DNA of 64,000 nucleotides from CAILKP01 sp038231815 (GTDB lineage Bacteria > Planctomycetota > Phycisphaerae > Phycisphaerales > UBA1924): the NCBI GenBank assembly GCA_038231815.1, contig JBBRKQ010000001.1, positions 1 to 64,000 of the forward strand, in the 5' to 3' direction. Below are positions 52,913 to 62,418 of this stretch, one piece after another. How positions within the stretch are numbered: position 1 is the first letter of the stretch; each line of letters opens with the position of its first letter. The position numbers and the translations under genes were made by a program. The notes beneath the pieces were generated by a model. That model had not been told where the DNA came from, made no database searches, and saw only the letters and a program-made list of their open reading frames with translations.

Positions 52913-53072
52913 CATAGGGTAATACCATTTGGCTGGCGTAATTGAGGGGCTTTGTACACGAAACGCGTGTTATTTAGGGCAGGATCTCGTGCGGCTTTGA
53001 ATCGTCGTGCACTCAACGCCCGGTTTGCCATGTCAGCAGATGCCGCTTTGAGGCCTGCTACGATCAGATCAG

Positions 53073-53612
53073 ATGGTTCGCTACACCAAGGGAAAGCCGA
53101 GCTGGTTGCTTCCGCGTGGCGCGCGTTCGTGTGCGATGCGCTTTGCTATAGCATTGCTGCTCATCCCGCTTATGGTGCTCAGCGCGTTCGGCGGAACCGC
53201 ATTTCTCACTCATCACCACGACGAATTGGAGAGTCATTTCCATGCCTTCGGCGGGGAGGTGCGGTGCATTTCCGCGGCCGAGCACCGTGCAGCGCACCGG
53301 ATGCAATCGCCCGTTGGTGACCCCGCATTGTGCACCACTGAGGGCGATGGCCCCGAAATGCTCAATGAATCTGAGGGGCTGTCGTTTCGCATCCCAGACC
53401 ATGAGCAAATGGTTGTTCGTGGGGTTGATGTTCTTGCCACCCTCAGCGCAGTGCGGTTTGTGCAGTTTGTGCTGGCGGTGGTTTGGAAACAGCCTGAAGT
53501 GTCCGAGGACACCGGGTCGCCCGGAGGGCGTGAGCGGGTCGGTGCTTGGCATCTCTGCGCGCTGTTTGCGTGCGAGCGGTTGGTGCGAACCAGCCAAGCC
53601 TTGCTCATTTAG
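53073..53612 (+). CDS. Histidine-containing membrane-anchored protein of the metal-efflux cluster
   Basis: A 179-residue protein with one hydrophobic helix (MRFAIALLLIPLMVLSAFGG) followed by a histidine-rich stretch (THHHDELESHFHAFGG) and a second hydrophobic region (VDVLATLSAVRFVQFVLAVVW). The histidines suggest metal binding. It precedes the RND outer-membrane-factor gene and is probably an accessory or sensor of that system. An alternative start is the ATG at 53136, directly before the helix. No named family was recognised. Confidence 0.6.
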   Translation: MVRYTKGKPSWLLPRGARSCAMRFAIALLLIPLMVLSAFGGTAFLTHHHDELESHFHAFGGEVRCISAAEHRAAHRMQSPVGDPALCTTEGDGPEMLNESEGLSFRIPDHEQMVVRGVDVLATLSAVRFVQFVLAVVWKQPEVSEDTGSPGGRERVGAWHLCALFACERLVRTSQALLI

Positions 53613-53780
53613 TCAATTGCCACATCATTCGTGCTCCATCGCGATACGCCCCATCGGTGAGACCCCGCTTTGTGCGCTTCGGTGATGCCCGTATCGAGAT
53701 ACGCCCCCGCTTTACTTCGGCCACCTCCGCCTCGCGCTCCCTGCACCTGACCGTTGCGGAGCCAAACAGCAGCAGGACCT

Positions 53781-55313
53781 ATGTTGAACAGTACACCACC
53801 CATCCCACCGCCGGGCGGCGGCGTGTTTCCGGGCACCGCTTCGTGCAGCAGCACCTTTGGCATTTCGGGCTGTGCGCTCGCCGCCGTGCTCTGCGCTCTG
53901 CCGGGCTGCCAGTCGTACGAGCCCATGCCGCTGGATCTAGATGCGACCCGGGCCGCGTGGCTGTCGCGCAGCGCCGGTGATCAAACCGTCCGGGAGTTCG
54001 CGGCCAATCTCAGCACGCTTGAGGCAGGCGGCAGGCCAGCGTTTGATCCATCGGACGGGTTGACACTTTCCGAGGCGGAAGCCGTCGCGCTCGTGTTTAA
54101 CGCTGAACTGCGGGTGGCGCGGCTGGAAGCCAACGTCGCGCGGGCCAGCGCCAACTATGCGGGTCTCTGGCAAGACCCGGTGCTTGGCGTTGACCTGGAG
54201 CGAATTGTCTCGGGCGCCGGCGGGGCGAACGCCTGGGTCATTGGATCGACGGTTGGAATCACGATTCCAATCTCTGGCCGGCTTGAGGCAGAGAAGGCTC
54301 GGTCCGGGGCAAGGCTGGCCGCACGTTTAAACCGCCTCGCGGCACAGGAGTGGGCCACACGGGCCGCGCTGCGGGAACTGTGGATCGAGTGGTCCGTGGC
54401 AAGGGTTCGCCGAGAAATCACGGCCGATCTGATTGCCAATCTGCGCGAGGTTGTATCGCTCGCTGATCGGCAGCAGGAGGCAGGGTCAATGACCCGGGTT
54501 GATGCGCGGCTGTTCCGAGTCGAACTTGCCGGGCGCGAAGCTGACATGATCGCCGCGGTTGCTCGAGAGCAGGAGTTTGAACTGCAGGTGCGGGCGATGC
54601 TCGGGCTTGCACCAGAGAACCGCATCGCGCTGGTTCCCAGCGTGATGTTCGCCGCCCGCTCGATGACTGAGGGCAGCCTGCGTGAGCGGATGGAGTCAAG
54701 CAATGTTGAGATGGCCACCATTCGCGCTGAGTATGAGGTTGCCGAGCAGACACTTCGCACGGAGGTTCGCAAGCAGTACCCGGACCTGACCATCGGCCCC
54801 GGGGGCGGCAGCGATCAGGGAGACACGCGCGTGCTGCTTGGCATTTCACTGCCGCTGCCGCTGTGGAACCGCAATCAGCAGGCCATCGCCGAGGCCACGG
54901 CCGAGCGCGAGGTTGTCCGCGCTAGGTTTGATGCCACCTACCAGCACCTTGGCTCGAGGCTTGCCATCGCACTGGCCCGCTTCGAGGCCGGAAAATCGCA
55001 GCGGAGCTTCATCGAGTCAAGCGTTGTGCCGCTGGCCGATGAACAGGGGGCGGATGTTCGCCGGATTGCAGCGCTCGGCCGGATTGATCCGCTGCTGCTG
55101 CTTGAATCTCTCAAGACCCAGCACGCGGCCAAGCTGCGGCTTGTTGAAGCCCGCGCTGCCGAGTCCATCGGAGCGATTCGCATCGAGGAACTCATCGGGC
55201 CAGCGTTCCCACCCCACCCGTTATCTCTACCCGTCGCGCCCGCCGCGACTACCCCGGCTGCACCTGCGCCCAAGCCAACTCAGGATGCAGCAACCGCCGA
55301 GACCGCCCGCTAA
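53781..55313 (+). CDS. TolC-family outer-membrane factor of a heavy-metal RND efflux system
   Basis: Outer-membrane channel component of a CusC/CzcC-type system, 510 residues. The N terminus is a lipoprotein signal ending LPGC. The body has the two repeated outer-membrane-efflux halves with long helices (LTLSEAEAVALVFNAELRVARLEANVARA; later EVVRARFDATYQHLGSRLAIALARFEAGKSQ) and the strand region GITIPISGRLEAEK. An Ala/Pro-rich tail follows. It ends 14 bases before the adaptor start. Confidence 0.85.
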   Translation: MLNSTPPIPPPGGGVFPGTASCSSTFGISGCALAAVLCALPGCQSYEPMPLDLDATRAAWLSRSAGDQTVREFAANLSTLEAGGRPAFDPSDGLTLSEAEAVALVFNAELRVARLEANVARASANYAGLWQDPVLGVDLERIVSGAGGANAWVIGSTVGITIPISGRLEAEKARSGARLAARLNRLAAQEWATRAALRELWIEWSVARVRREITADLIANLREVVSLADRQQEAGSMTRVDARLFRVELAGREADMIAAVAREQEFELQVRAMLGLAPENRIALVPSVMFAARSMTEGSLRERMESSNVEMATIRAEYEVAEQTLRTEVRKQYPDLTIGPGGGSDQGDTRVLLGISLPLPLWNRNQQAIAEATAEREVVRARFDATYQHLGSRLAIALARFEAGKSQRSFIESSVVPLADEQGADVRRIAALGRIDPLLLLESLKTQHAAKLRLVEARAAESIGAIRIEELIGPAFPPHPLSLPVAPAATTPAAPAPKPTQDAATAETAR

Positions 55314-55326
55314 AAGGATGCCGACT

Positions 55327-56823
55327 ATGAAGACACTCTCTCCCCGATTCGCTCTTGCAGGCATGACCTTGCCGCTTGTTGTGGCACTGTCAATGCTTGG
55401 CTGCGAGAAGAAAACTGAATCATCCGCGGCGGCGGGCAAAGAAATGGCTGCCCCGGTTCCGAGCAACCGGGTCGACATCAACGCCTCGGTGCGGCAGAAC
55501 CTGGGCATTACCTTTGCCAAGGTTCAGAGCCGCAACGTCGCCAGAACATTGCGTGTCCCCGGGCGATTTGAGCTGCTGCCGACGGCCAAGCGTGAGTACC
55601 GGGCCGCCGCGGCGGGCACGGTTGAGCTGCTCGTGCAGCAGTACCAGACAGTGGATGCGGGCACGCCGCTGTACCGGCTTGATGCGCCACGCTGGCGCGA
55701 GATGCAGAAGGAGCTCGCCGATGCGGAGGCCTCCGTCAAGCTCGCGCAAGCGGGGGTGGACAGCATCGAACCGCTGCTGGCAGCCCACGAGAACCACCAC
55801 GCCGAGATTGGCAAGGCCGTGGAACTGTGGTCCGCCCGTGTGGCCACACTTGAGCAATTGCAAGCCGCCGGCGGCGCTCGTGGTGAAGAGGTCACCCTGG
55901 CCAAGGCCGCGATGGCAACGGCCCGCTCCGACCTGGCCGAGACTTTAGAAAAAGAGGCCGAGCTGCTGGCCCGCAGGACCGAGACGGCCGCCCAGATTGA
56001 TGCGGCCCGCTCGCGGCTGGCGTTTTTGTACGAAGCCGCGGCATCGCTGGCCGGGGTCAGCGTGGTGGAACTTCAGGCAACTTCAGCTGAGGCCTCAGGC
56101 AAGCCGCGCTGGCGCACGATCAACAGTATTGAGGTCCGCGCGATCAAGTCCGGAGTAGTTGAGAGTGTCAACATCGCCTCAGGCGGCGTGATTGACCAGC
56201 ACGGGCAGGTGCTCATAACCGTGCAGCCCGATCAGGTGCGCTTCCGGGCGGTGGGTCTGCAAAGCGACTTGCCGCGATTGGCTGATGGGCAAGCGGCGAC
56301 CATTATCGCTGCACAAGCCACACAAGCCGGCACTGCTGCCGCTGCATCGCCGGGCACAGTTGATGCTCCCGTAACGCTCACAGGCACACTCACGCTCGCA
56401 CCAACGGCCGATGCTGACCGCCGGACGCTTGATCTGATCGTGGCACCCAAGCCCGGCACCACGCAGCCCGCTTGGGCCAGGGCCGGCGCCGCGGCGTTTC
56501 TGGAGGTAACTACAAGCAGCACTACCAGCGGCGGGCAAGCAGGTAGTGGTGATGAGCTGGCCATTCCGCTGCGGTGCATCGCCCGCGATGGCACCGCCGC
56601 AATCATCTTCCGTCGCGACCCGGCTGATCCCAACAAGGCCATTCGCATGGAGGCCGACTTGGGCCTGGATGATGGCCGCTGGATCGTCATCAAGAGCGGC
56701 GTGGCCGAGGGCAACGAGATCGTGCTCGATGGCGTGTACCAACTCATGGTCGCCACCAGCGGCAACATCACCAGGGGCGGACACTTCCATCCTGATGGTA
56801 CGTTTCATGAGGAGGATCATTGA
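55327..56823 (+). CDS. Periplasmic adaptor (membrane fusion) lipoprotein of the RND efflux system
   Basis: CusB/CzcB-type adaptor of 498 residues. AAAAGG at 55312-55317 favours the ATG at 55327. The lipobox is MLGC (cysteine 26). The beta-barrel/lipoyl parts read RVPGRFELLPTAKREYRAAAAGTVELLVQQYQTVDAGTPLYRL and ... VESVNIASGGVIDQHGQVLITVQP, flanking an alpha-hairpin of about 170 residues. The tail ends GGHFHPDGTFHEEDH, with histidines that could bind metal. The expected next gene (the pump) is displaced 1.7 kb by a reverse-oriented nuclease gene. Confidence 0.88.
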   Translation: MKTLSPRFALAGMTLPLVVALSMLGCEKKTESSAAAGKEMAAPVPSNRVDINASVRQNLGITFAKVQSRNVARTLRVPGRFELLPTAKREYRAAAAGTVELLVQQYQTVDAGTPLYRLDAPRWREMQKELADAEASVKLAQAGVDSIEPLLAAHENHHAEIGKAVELWSARVATLEQLQAAGGARGEEVTLAKAAMATARSDLAETLEKEAELLARRTETAAQIDAARSRLAFLYEAAASLAGVSVVELQATSAEASGKPRWRTINSIEVRAIKSGVVESVNIASGGVIDQHGQVLITVQPDQVRFRAVGLQSDLPRLADGQAATIIAAQATQAGTAAAASPGTVDAPVTLTGTLTLAPTADADRRTLDLIVAPKPGTTQPAWARAGAAAFLEVTTSSTTSGGQAGSGDELAIPLRCIARDGTAAIIFRRDPADPNKAIRMEADLGLDDGRWIVIKSGVAEGNEIVLDGVYQLMVATSGNITRGGHFHPDGTFHEEDH

Positions 56824-56929
56824 TGTTGTGCGGCTCTGATCGAAACAACGATAATCCCGGTAAAGGCCGTCTCCCCGAAGGTGCAAGGATCTGCAACCCG
56901 ACGCCACGGGTAGCGCAAGGCCCCCGTGC

Positions 56930-57045
56930 TCTTCGCCCCAACGGGGCGATGGGTTGTAGCCACGGGTGGAGTCGGCGCCTCGCCGGCGCAACCCGTGGAT
57001 GCGGATCGGTCAATGAATCCCGCCCCGGCGAGGCGGACGAGTTGG
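56930..57045 (+). repeat. Palindromic planctomycete-type repeat, copy 2
   Basis: CTTCGCCCCAACGGGGCGAT, then GTTGTAGCCACGGGTGGAG, then GGCGCAACCCGTGGAT and CCCGCCCCGGCGAGGCGG, mirroring copy 1 in order. It abuts the 3' end of the nuclease gene. The short stretch 56824-56929 before it shows nothing else. Confidence 0.75.
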
Positions 57046-57050
57046 CGTCT

Positions 57051-58181
57051 TTATGTGGTAGCGTTTCCCGGATCAAACGTCCTCAGCAGTTCGGCGACCA
57101 AGTCCGCCTGCCTGATGCGGTTGATCGTTCCGTTGCGAGCGCGACTCATCAGCACACCGTGCTGGCGGTCCAGCGTTTTGACCCACTTGACGGCCGCGCA
57201 CAGGTCCCAGCATTTCGGATCAGCCATCCGCTCCCGCTGTGGCCTGGCACTCAGCGACAGTGCGGGAAGCGGCTTGGACTGGCCCGCGGGCACAAAGTCG
57301 TTGAACGGCAAAGCCTCGGCGGTGACGGTACCCAAGCCCACATAGCCGTATCCGCTGAGATACGCGAAGACCTTATCACCGACCTTGAGCTTCTTCGCAT
57401 CATCGATCCACTTCTGGCCGCCGCCAGCGGTCATGAATCCGTACCTGACACAATCTTCCCATGCGCGCTGGCCGTTGCCACTGTCGCCGGTATTCATGAA
57501 CCAATAGCCTGTGTCGGCTCCGCTCTCTCGCCCGGCCTCTCGCACCGTGCCCGCCTTCTCGCGCACGCGGATCATGTACTCCTCGGCCTCCGGCAGCGGT
57601 ACGACCTGCTGGGCGTCGATGATTGTCTGCTCGCCGTTGGCGTAGGGCTTCAGGCGTACGCAGCGGATGTCCAGGTCTCGCTCGTTGAGCCACAGCACCG
57701 CCGTGGTGAGTTCCTTCGAAAAGTCCGCCGCGACCAGCATGATGCGGACATCGCGCGCGAAGTCGTCCTCCCGCGGCTCTTGCAAGCCGAGGAACTCCAG
57801 CAGCAGCGCGCGGGCATCTTGGCCGCCTTTGTCTTTATTGAGGTATGTTTGAAAAACCTCTACGGCCCTTGCAAAGGTCATCCCGCTGACCATCGCGGCG
57901 TAGCGGATTGCTTGCAACTCCATGTGGCCGCCGTCATCGTCACGCTTGAGTTCGAGCACAACCAGATTGCCCTTGTCGTCCACACCCAGAAGGTCGATGC
58001 GCCGCTTGGAGTCGTCCCACTCGGCGAACTCCTCGGCGATGATGAGCACATCGGGCGCCACGACGCCGATGTTGGCCCGCAGCAAGCGCTGCAAGTCGGC
58101 ACGCTCCTTGATCCCGCGCTGCGGGAAGGAGGTTTCGGTCAGGGGTTCAATGCGTTCGGGCGTGATGCGGTAGACGGGCAT
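57051..58181 (-). CDS. PD-(D/E)XK nuclease (NucS/DUF91-like) with C-terminal EVE/PUA-like domain
   Basis: A 376-residue soluble protein. The N-terminal half has the nuclease core RIDLLGVDDKGNLVVLELKRDDDGG, with Asp, Glu and Lys of the PD-(D/E)XK motif, and HMELQAIRYAAMVSG. This is the layout of NucS/DUF91-type endonucleases. The C-terminal half (GYWFMNTGD, GQKWIDDAKKLKVGDKVFAYLSGYGYVGLGTV) resembles an EVE/PUA-like domain that can read modified bases; this second call is tentative. The frame is open for 125 more codons upstream, but MPVYRITPERIEPL at 58181 is the natural start. It lies between the RND adaptor and pump genes on the opposite strand. Confidence 0.75.
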   Translation of the reverse strand: MPVYRITPERIEPLTETSFPQRGIKERADLQRLLRANIGVVAPDVLIIAEEFAEWDDSKRRIDLLGVDDKGNLVVLELKRDDDGGHMELQAIRYAAMVSGMTFARAVEVFQTYLNKDKGGQDARALLLEFLGLQEPREDDFARDVRIMLVAADFSKELTTAVLWLNERDLDIRCVRLKPYANGEQTIIDAQQVVPLPEAEEYMIRVREKAGTVREAGRESGADTGYWFMNTGDSGNGQRAWEDCVRYGFMTAGGGQKWIDDAKKLKVGDKVFAYLSGYGYVGLGTVTAEALPFNDFVPAGQSKPLPALSLSARPQRERMADPKCWDLCAAVKWVKTLDRQHGVLMSRARNGTINRIRQADLVAELLRTFDPGNATT

Positions 58182-58317
58182 AAAGCAATGGTATCGCCGA
58201 ACGATCAGAGTCGCCCCGGCAGCCGTCGCTCGCCAGTGTGTCCTTCCGATTATGGTTCCCTCCTTCGCCCCCCCGGAGCAGAAGAGTTTAAGGTCGACTC
58301 TTTCCAAGAGTTGCCCC
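58182..58317. other. Spacer between the nuclease gene and inverted repeat copy 3
   Basis: No gene is seen. Confidence 0.4.
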
Positions 58318-58395
58318 CGCAAAGCTCGGGCTCCACCCGTTGCTACAGCCCGCGACCCCGCTGGGGCCGAAGGCATGCTGCTATCCACGCGGTTC
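58318..58395 (-). repeat. Palindromic planctomycete-type repeat, copy 3 (inverted)
   Basis: Read on the minus strand: CTTCGGCCCCAGCGGGG, GGGCTGTAGCAACGGGTGGAG. It corresponds to the first half of copies 1 and 2. With copy 2 it forms inverted flanks of about 45 matching positions around the nuclease gene. Confidence 0.7.
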
Positions 58396-58500
58396 GTGTT
58401 CATGTCCCCGTTGGTTACTTCCATTCGTGTTCGTCCGCAACTCTCCTCCCCGCCCGGCCATCCCGGGGCGTTCGCCTCGCCTTGATTGGATAAGCGCCTC

Positions 58501-61500
58501 ATGCTCAAGCACCTGATCTCCTTCTCGCTCAAACATTCCACGCTGGTGGTGCTCATCGCCGCCGCAATGGTTGTCTACACCATCGCTCGGTTGCCCAGAA
58601 TGCCGGTGGATGTCTTCCCCGAGCTCAATGCGCCCACCATCGTCATCCTCACCGAGGCCGGCGGCCTCGCGGCCGATGAGGTTGAGCAGTACATCACCTT
58701 CCCGCTGGAATCGTCGGTCAATGGGCTGCCGGGGGTGCGGCGGGTGCGCTCGGCCTCGGCGATCTCACTCTCGCTGCTGTGGGTGGAGTTTGATTGGGGT
58801 ACCGATATCTACCGGGCTCGGCAACTGGTGGGCGAGCGGATCGCCGGCGCGAAGGCATCGCTCCCGCCGGGTATTGAGCCGGTGATGACGCCCATCTCCA
58901 GCATCACCGGTGAGATCATGCTGCTGGCGGTTTCTTCGCCCGACAAGACCGTCAGCGATCTTGACCTGCGAGCTTACGCAGAATTTGATCTGCGCAACAA
59001 GCTGCTGGCGATTCCCGGTATCTCGCAGGTCTCGGCCATCGGTGGCGAGCTGCCTGAGTATCAGATCAACATCAAGCAGGACCGCCTCGCGCTCTATGGC
59101 CTGACGATTCATGATGTTGTCGAGGCCGCCCGCAAGGCCCACAGCACCGCCAGCGCGGGGTACCTGTCAGATGTGGACCGCAGCGAGCTACCGATGCGCC
59201 AGGCAGCCCGGGTGACCAGCACCCGCGACATCGCCTCGACCATGGTCGTCATGAAAAACGGCCTGCCCATCACCATCGGTGAGGTGGCCGAGGTTGTGCT
59301 TGGCAGCGCACCCAAGCGGGGCACCGCGGCCAACCAGGGCGTGCCCGCCGTGGTGCTGACGATTCAAAAGTCGCCGGGCACCAATACGCTGGCACTGACC
59401 GAGGCCATCGACAACGCGTTAGTTCAGATTGAAAAGACCGTGCCCACGGGCGTGGTCATCAACAAAAATGTGTTTCGCCAGAGCCACTTCATTCAGCGCT
59501 CGGTAGACAATGTCTTTCGCGTGCTGGTGGAAGCGACGGTGATTGTCGCGGTGATTCTTATCCTGTTCCTGCTGAATGTGCGCACAACGATCATCACGCT
59601 CACCGCTCTGCCGCTGTCATTGGCGGCCGCCCTGCTAACGCTTGATGGGCTGGGCATGACGCTCAACGTGATGACGCTGGGTGGGCTGGCGGTTGCCATC
59701 GGCGAACTGGTCGATGATGCGATCATCGATGTTGAGAATGTGCACCGGCGGCTGGAGGAAAACGCGCTGCTGCCCGAGGCCAGTCGCCGGGGCTTTGTGG
59801 AGGTGATCTATTCGGCCAGCAACGAGATTCGCTCATCGGTCGTGTATGCGACCATCCTGATATGTATTGTCTTTCTCCCGCTGATGTTTCTTGATGGCCT
59901 TGAAGGCCGATTCTTCAAGCCCTTGGCCGCTACCTATATCGTCTCGATCATGGCCTCGCTGGTGGTTGCGCTCACGGTAACGCCAGCGATGTGCAAGCTG
60001 CTGCTGAGGCCCAAGCCCGCTAAGGCTGGTCCGGCCACCGGCAAGGCTAGCCCTGCGGCCGCGGTTTTGGGAACAGTCGGTCACGCCCAGACCGATGGTT
60101 TTTTGGTCCGTTGGCTCAAGCGGCGCTACGAGCCCGCGCTGCGCTGGTCGCTAAGCCACCGTGGGCTCATCATCGCTGCTGCGCTCTTGGCCACGGGCCT
60201 GTCGCTGCTGCTGGCCCGCACGTTCGGCACTTCGTTCTTGCCTGAGTTTCGTGAAGGGTCGTTCACCGTGTTTGTCTCTTCACCGCCGGGCACTTCACTG
60301 GCCGAGAGCAACCGCTCCGCACTGGGTATAGAGCAGCGGCTGATTGCCCTTGATGGCGTCCTGAGCGTGACACGCCGGACCGGCAGGGCCGAGCGCGATG
60401 AGCATGCTGAGCCGGTGAGCAACAGCGAGCTGGACATCATGCTGCAACCCGAGGCCAACTACGCCGCCGTGCGGGCCGGAATTGCTGCGATTGCCGGTGG
60501 CGTGCCCGGCGTGACCGTGCAGATCGGCCAACCGATCGAGCATCGCCTGTCGCACATTCTTTCGGGCACGCCCGCGGCGGTTGCCATCAACGTGTACGGT
60601 GAGGATTTGCGCACGCTCCGCAGGCTTGCCAAGGAAATTGAAGGTGAACTTAAGGCGATGCCGGGCACCCGCGATGTAACCGCCAATCGCGAGGTGCTCA
60701 TCACCAGCATTCCAATTCGGTACCGCCATCAGGAACTCGCCGCGGCAGGCCTAACGCCCGCCGATGCCGCCGAGCAGGTGCAAGTTGCGCTGTACGGCCA
60801 AGAGGTGGCCGAGGTAAACCAGGGCCTTCGCCGCTACGCCATGGTGGTCCGGCTCGATGCATCACAGCGCGAGCGCATCGAGCAGGTGCAGGACCTGATG
60901 CTCCGCGGCACAGCTGAGGATGGCAAGCCCGGCCCGACGGTGCGGCTGCGCGATGTGGCCGACATCGGCCCGGAAAAGACCCCCAACATCATCGCTCGCG
61001 AAAATGCCCAGCGCAAGGCCGTGATCTCGTGCAACGTTGCCGATGGGTTTAACCTGGGCGACTTGGTGAAGCAAATCAAGGCCCGGATCGAGCCCATCGT
61101 CCAGCGCGAAGGGTACATCGTGGAGTTCGGTGGCCAGTTTCAGGCCCAGCAATCTGCCAGTCGAACTTTGCTGATTGCCGGGGCCGGAATCGCCATTGTC
61201 ATGCTCATGCTGTTGCAGCTTTCGACCGGGTCACTAAAGGTCGCCGTGCTGGTGATGATCAATCTCCCGCTGGCGACCATCGGCGGAATCGCTGCGATCT
61301 TCATCAGCGATTCGCTGCTTCACGCGGGGCTGGTGAAGAACACCCTCGCGCTCTTGGGCCTCGGCTCATCCATGTATGTTGCCCCCGTGCTGTCCATCGC
61401 GAGTCTGGTCGGCTTCATCACACTGTTTGGCATCGCCGTGCGAAACGGCATCTTGCTGGTGAATCACTACCGCCACCTTATCGAGGTCGATGGCAGACCC

Positions 61501-61806
61501 GTTGCCGAGGCCATCGTGCAGGGTTCCATGGAGCGGCTGGTGCCGATCCTAATGACCGCCTTGTCGGCAGCGCTCGGCCTTCTCCCGCTGGCGCTGGCCT
61601 CCGGCAAGCCGGGCAGCGAGTTACTAGCGCCGCTGGCGGTTGTTGTTCTGGGCGGCCTGCTCACTTCTACGTTTCTCAATTTATTCGTGGTTCCGGCGGG
61701 CTACGCGCTCATCCATCGCGCTGGCTCCGCGTTACCCGGAGATGATGCCTCGCAGAAATCTGTCTTTGCGCGTGTTGCCCGGGTATTTACCCGCCGCCCA
61801 TCGTAA
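58501..61806 (+). CDS. Heavy-metal efflux RND pump, CusA/CzcA family
   Basis: Inner-membrane proton-driven pump of 1101 residues with the RND duplication. An N-terminal helix (LISFSLKHSTLVVLIAAAMVVYTIARLPRMPVDVFPEL) precedes two large periplasmic regions and two helix bundles. In TM4 AIGELVDDAIIDVENVHRRLEE carries the acidic proton-relay residues of the HME group. LFLLNVRTTIITLTALPLS and FGIAVRNGILLVNHYRHLIE are also family signatures. The metal specificity cannot be read with confidence. A TTG five codons upstream is an alternative start. It should work with the outer-membrane factor and adaptor genes at 53.8-56.8 kb. Confidence 0.93.
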   Translation: MLKHLISFSLKHSTLVVLIAAAMVVYTIARLPRMPVDVFPELNAPTIVILTEAGGLAADEVEQYITFPLESSVNGLPGVRRVRSASAISLSLLWVEFDWGTDIYRARQLVGERIAGAKASLPPGIEPVMTPISSITGEIMLLAVSSPDKTVSDLDLRAYAEFDLRNKLLAIPGISQVSAIGGELPEYQINIKQDRLALYGLTIHDVVEAARKAHSTASAGYLSDVDRSELPMRQAARVTSTRDIASTMVVMKNGLPITIGEVAEVVLGSAPKRGTAANQGVPAVVLTIQKSPGTNTLALTEAIDNALVQIEKTVPTGVVINKNVFRQSHFIQRSVDNVFRVLVEATVIVAVILILFLLNVRTTIITLTALPLSLAAALLTLDGLGMTLNVMTLGGLAVAIGELVDDAIIDVENVHRRLEENALLPEASRRGFVEVIYSASNEIRSSVVYATILICIVFLPLMFLDGLEGRFFKPLAATYIVSIMASLVVALTVTPAMCKLLLRPKPAKAGPATGKASPAAAVLGTVGHAQTDGFLVRWLKRRYEPALRWSLSHRGLIIAAALLATGLSLLLARTFGTSFLPEFREGSFTVFVSSPPGTSLAESNRSALGIEQRLIALDGVLSVTRRTGRAERDEHAEPVSNSELDIMLQPEANYAAVRAGIAAIAGGVPGVTVQIGQPIEHRLSHILSGTPAAVAINVYGEDLRTLRRLAKEIEGELKAMPGTRDVTANREVLITSIPIRYRHQELAAAGLTPADAAEQVQVALYGQEVAEVNQGLRRYAMVVRLDASQRERIEQVQDLMLRGTAEDGKPGPTVRLRDVADIGPEKTPNIIARENAQRKAVISCNVADGFNLGDLVKQIKARIEPIVQREGYIVEFGGQFQAQQSASRTLLIAGAGIAIVMLMLLQLSTGSLKVAVLVMINLPLATIGGIAAIFISDSLLHAGLVKNTLALLGLGSSMYVAPVLSIASLVGFITLFGIAVRNGILLVNHYRHLIEVDGRPVAEAIVQGSMERLVPILMTALSAALGLLPLALASGKPGSELLAPLAVVVLGGLLTSTFLNLFVVPAGYALIHRAGSALPGDDASQKSVFARVARVFTRRPS

Positions 61807-61872
61807 TAAATCGCCCACGATGGAACGGTCTTCCATCCGATCTCGTATCCGTGTTTGATCAAAGGAGTTTTT

Positions 61873-62418
61873 ATGTGCAAGAATGTATTGCTGAGTTTCA
61901 TCCTCATCCTCGCCCCGCTTGCCGCGGTGAGCACGCTCACCGGCTGCGAGGACAAAAAGCCCGCCACCAGCAGCCCCGGCAGCACAGGTGCTTCGGGTAA
62001 GAAAGCCGATGACCATGGCCATGACCACGACCATGACCACGCTGGCAGCACCCCTTTGGCCCCCGGTCATGGCGGCCCTGTCATCGACTTGGGCGAGCAG
62101 GTCATCGGAACGTTTTCCGCCAAGGCCACGCGTGATCAAGGCGATATCGTTGCGGGCAAAGATGCTCCGATCGATGTCTCGATCACACCCGCAGCTGGCT
62201 CAGCGCTCAAGACTATCGCTGTTCGTTTCTGGATCGGCACGCAGGATGCCAAGGGCAGCGCCAAGGCCAAGGCCGAGATCGAAGATGCGAAGAATCCCAA
62301 CCGCTGGCACACCCATGTTGAGATCCCAAGCCCACTGCCCGCCGGTAGTAAGTTGTATGTCGAGATTGAAGATGACAAGGGCGGCAAGAATGTGGGCGGA
62401 TTTGAGTTAAAGTTGTAG
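61873..62418 (+). CDS. Histidine-rich lipoprotein of the metal-efflux cluster
   Basis: A 181-residue lipoprotein. AAAGGAG at 61861-61867 sets the ATG at 61873. The lipobox is LTGC (cysteine 25). A flexible stretch with the metal-binding run DDHGHDHDHDHAG is followed by a compact beta-rich domain (GEQVIGTFSAKATRDQGDIVAGKDAPIDVSITP ... RWHTHVEIPSPLPAGSKLYVEIED). It starts 66 bases after the pump gene and probably buffers or delivers metal to the efflux complex. Confidence 0.82.
   Translation: MCKNVLLSFILILAPLAAVSTLTGCEDKKPATSSPGSTGASGKKADDHGHDHDHDHAGSTPLAPGHGGPVIDLGEQVIGTFSAKATRDQGDIVAGKDAPIDVSITPAAGSALKTIAVRFWIGTQDAKGSAKAKAEIEDAKNPNRWHTHVEIPSPLPAGSKLYVEIEDDKGGKNVGGFELKL

Noticed and set aside
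54838..55326. N-terminal extension of the RND adaptor gene
   Set aside because: The extension overlaps the outer-membrane-factor gene out of frame, while the ATG at 55327 has a ribosome site and a lipoprotein signal.
58182..58556. 125-codon extension of the nuclease gene
   Set aside because: It runs through the palindromic repeat and into the pump gene start; the nuclease fold begins at MPVYRITPE.
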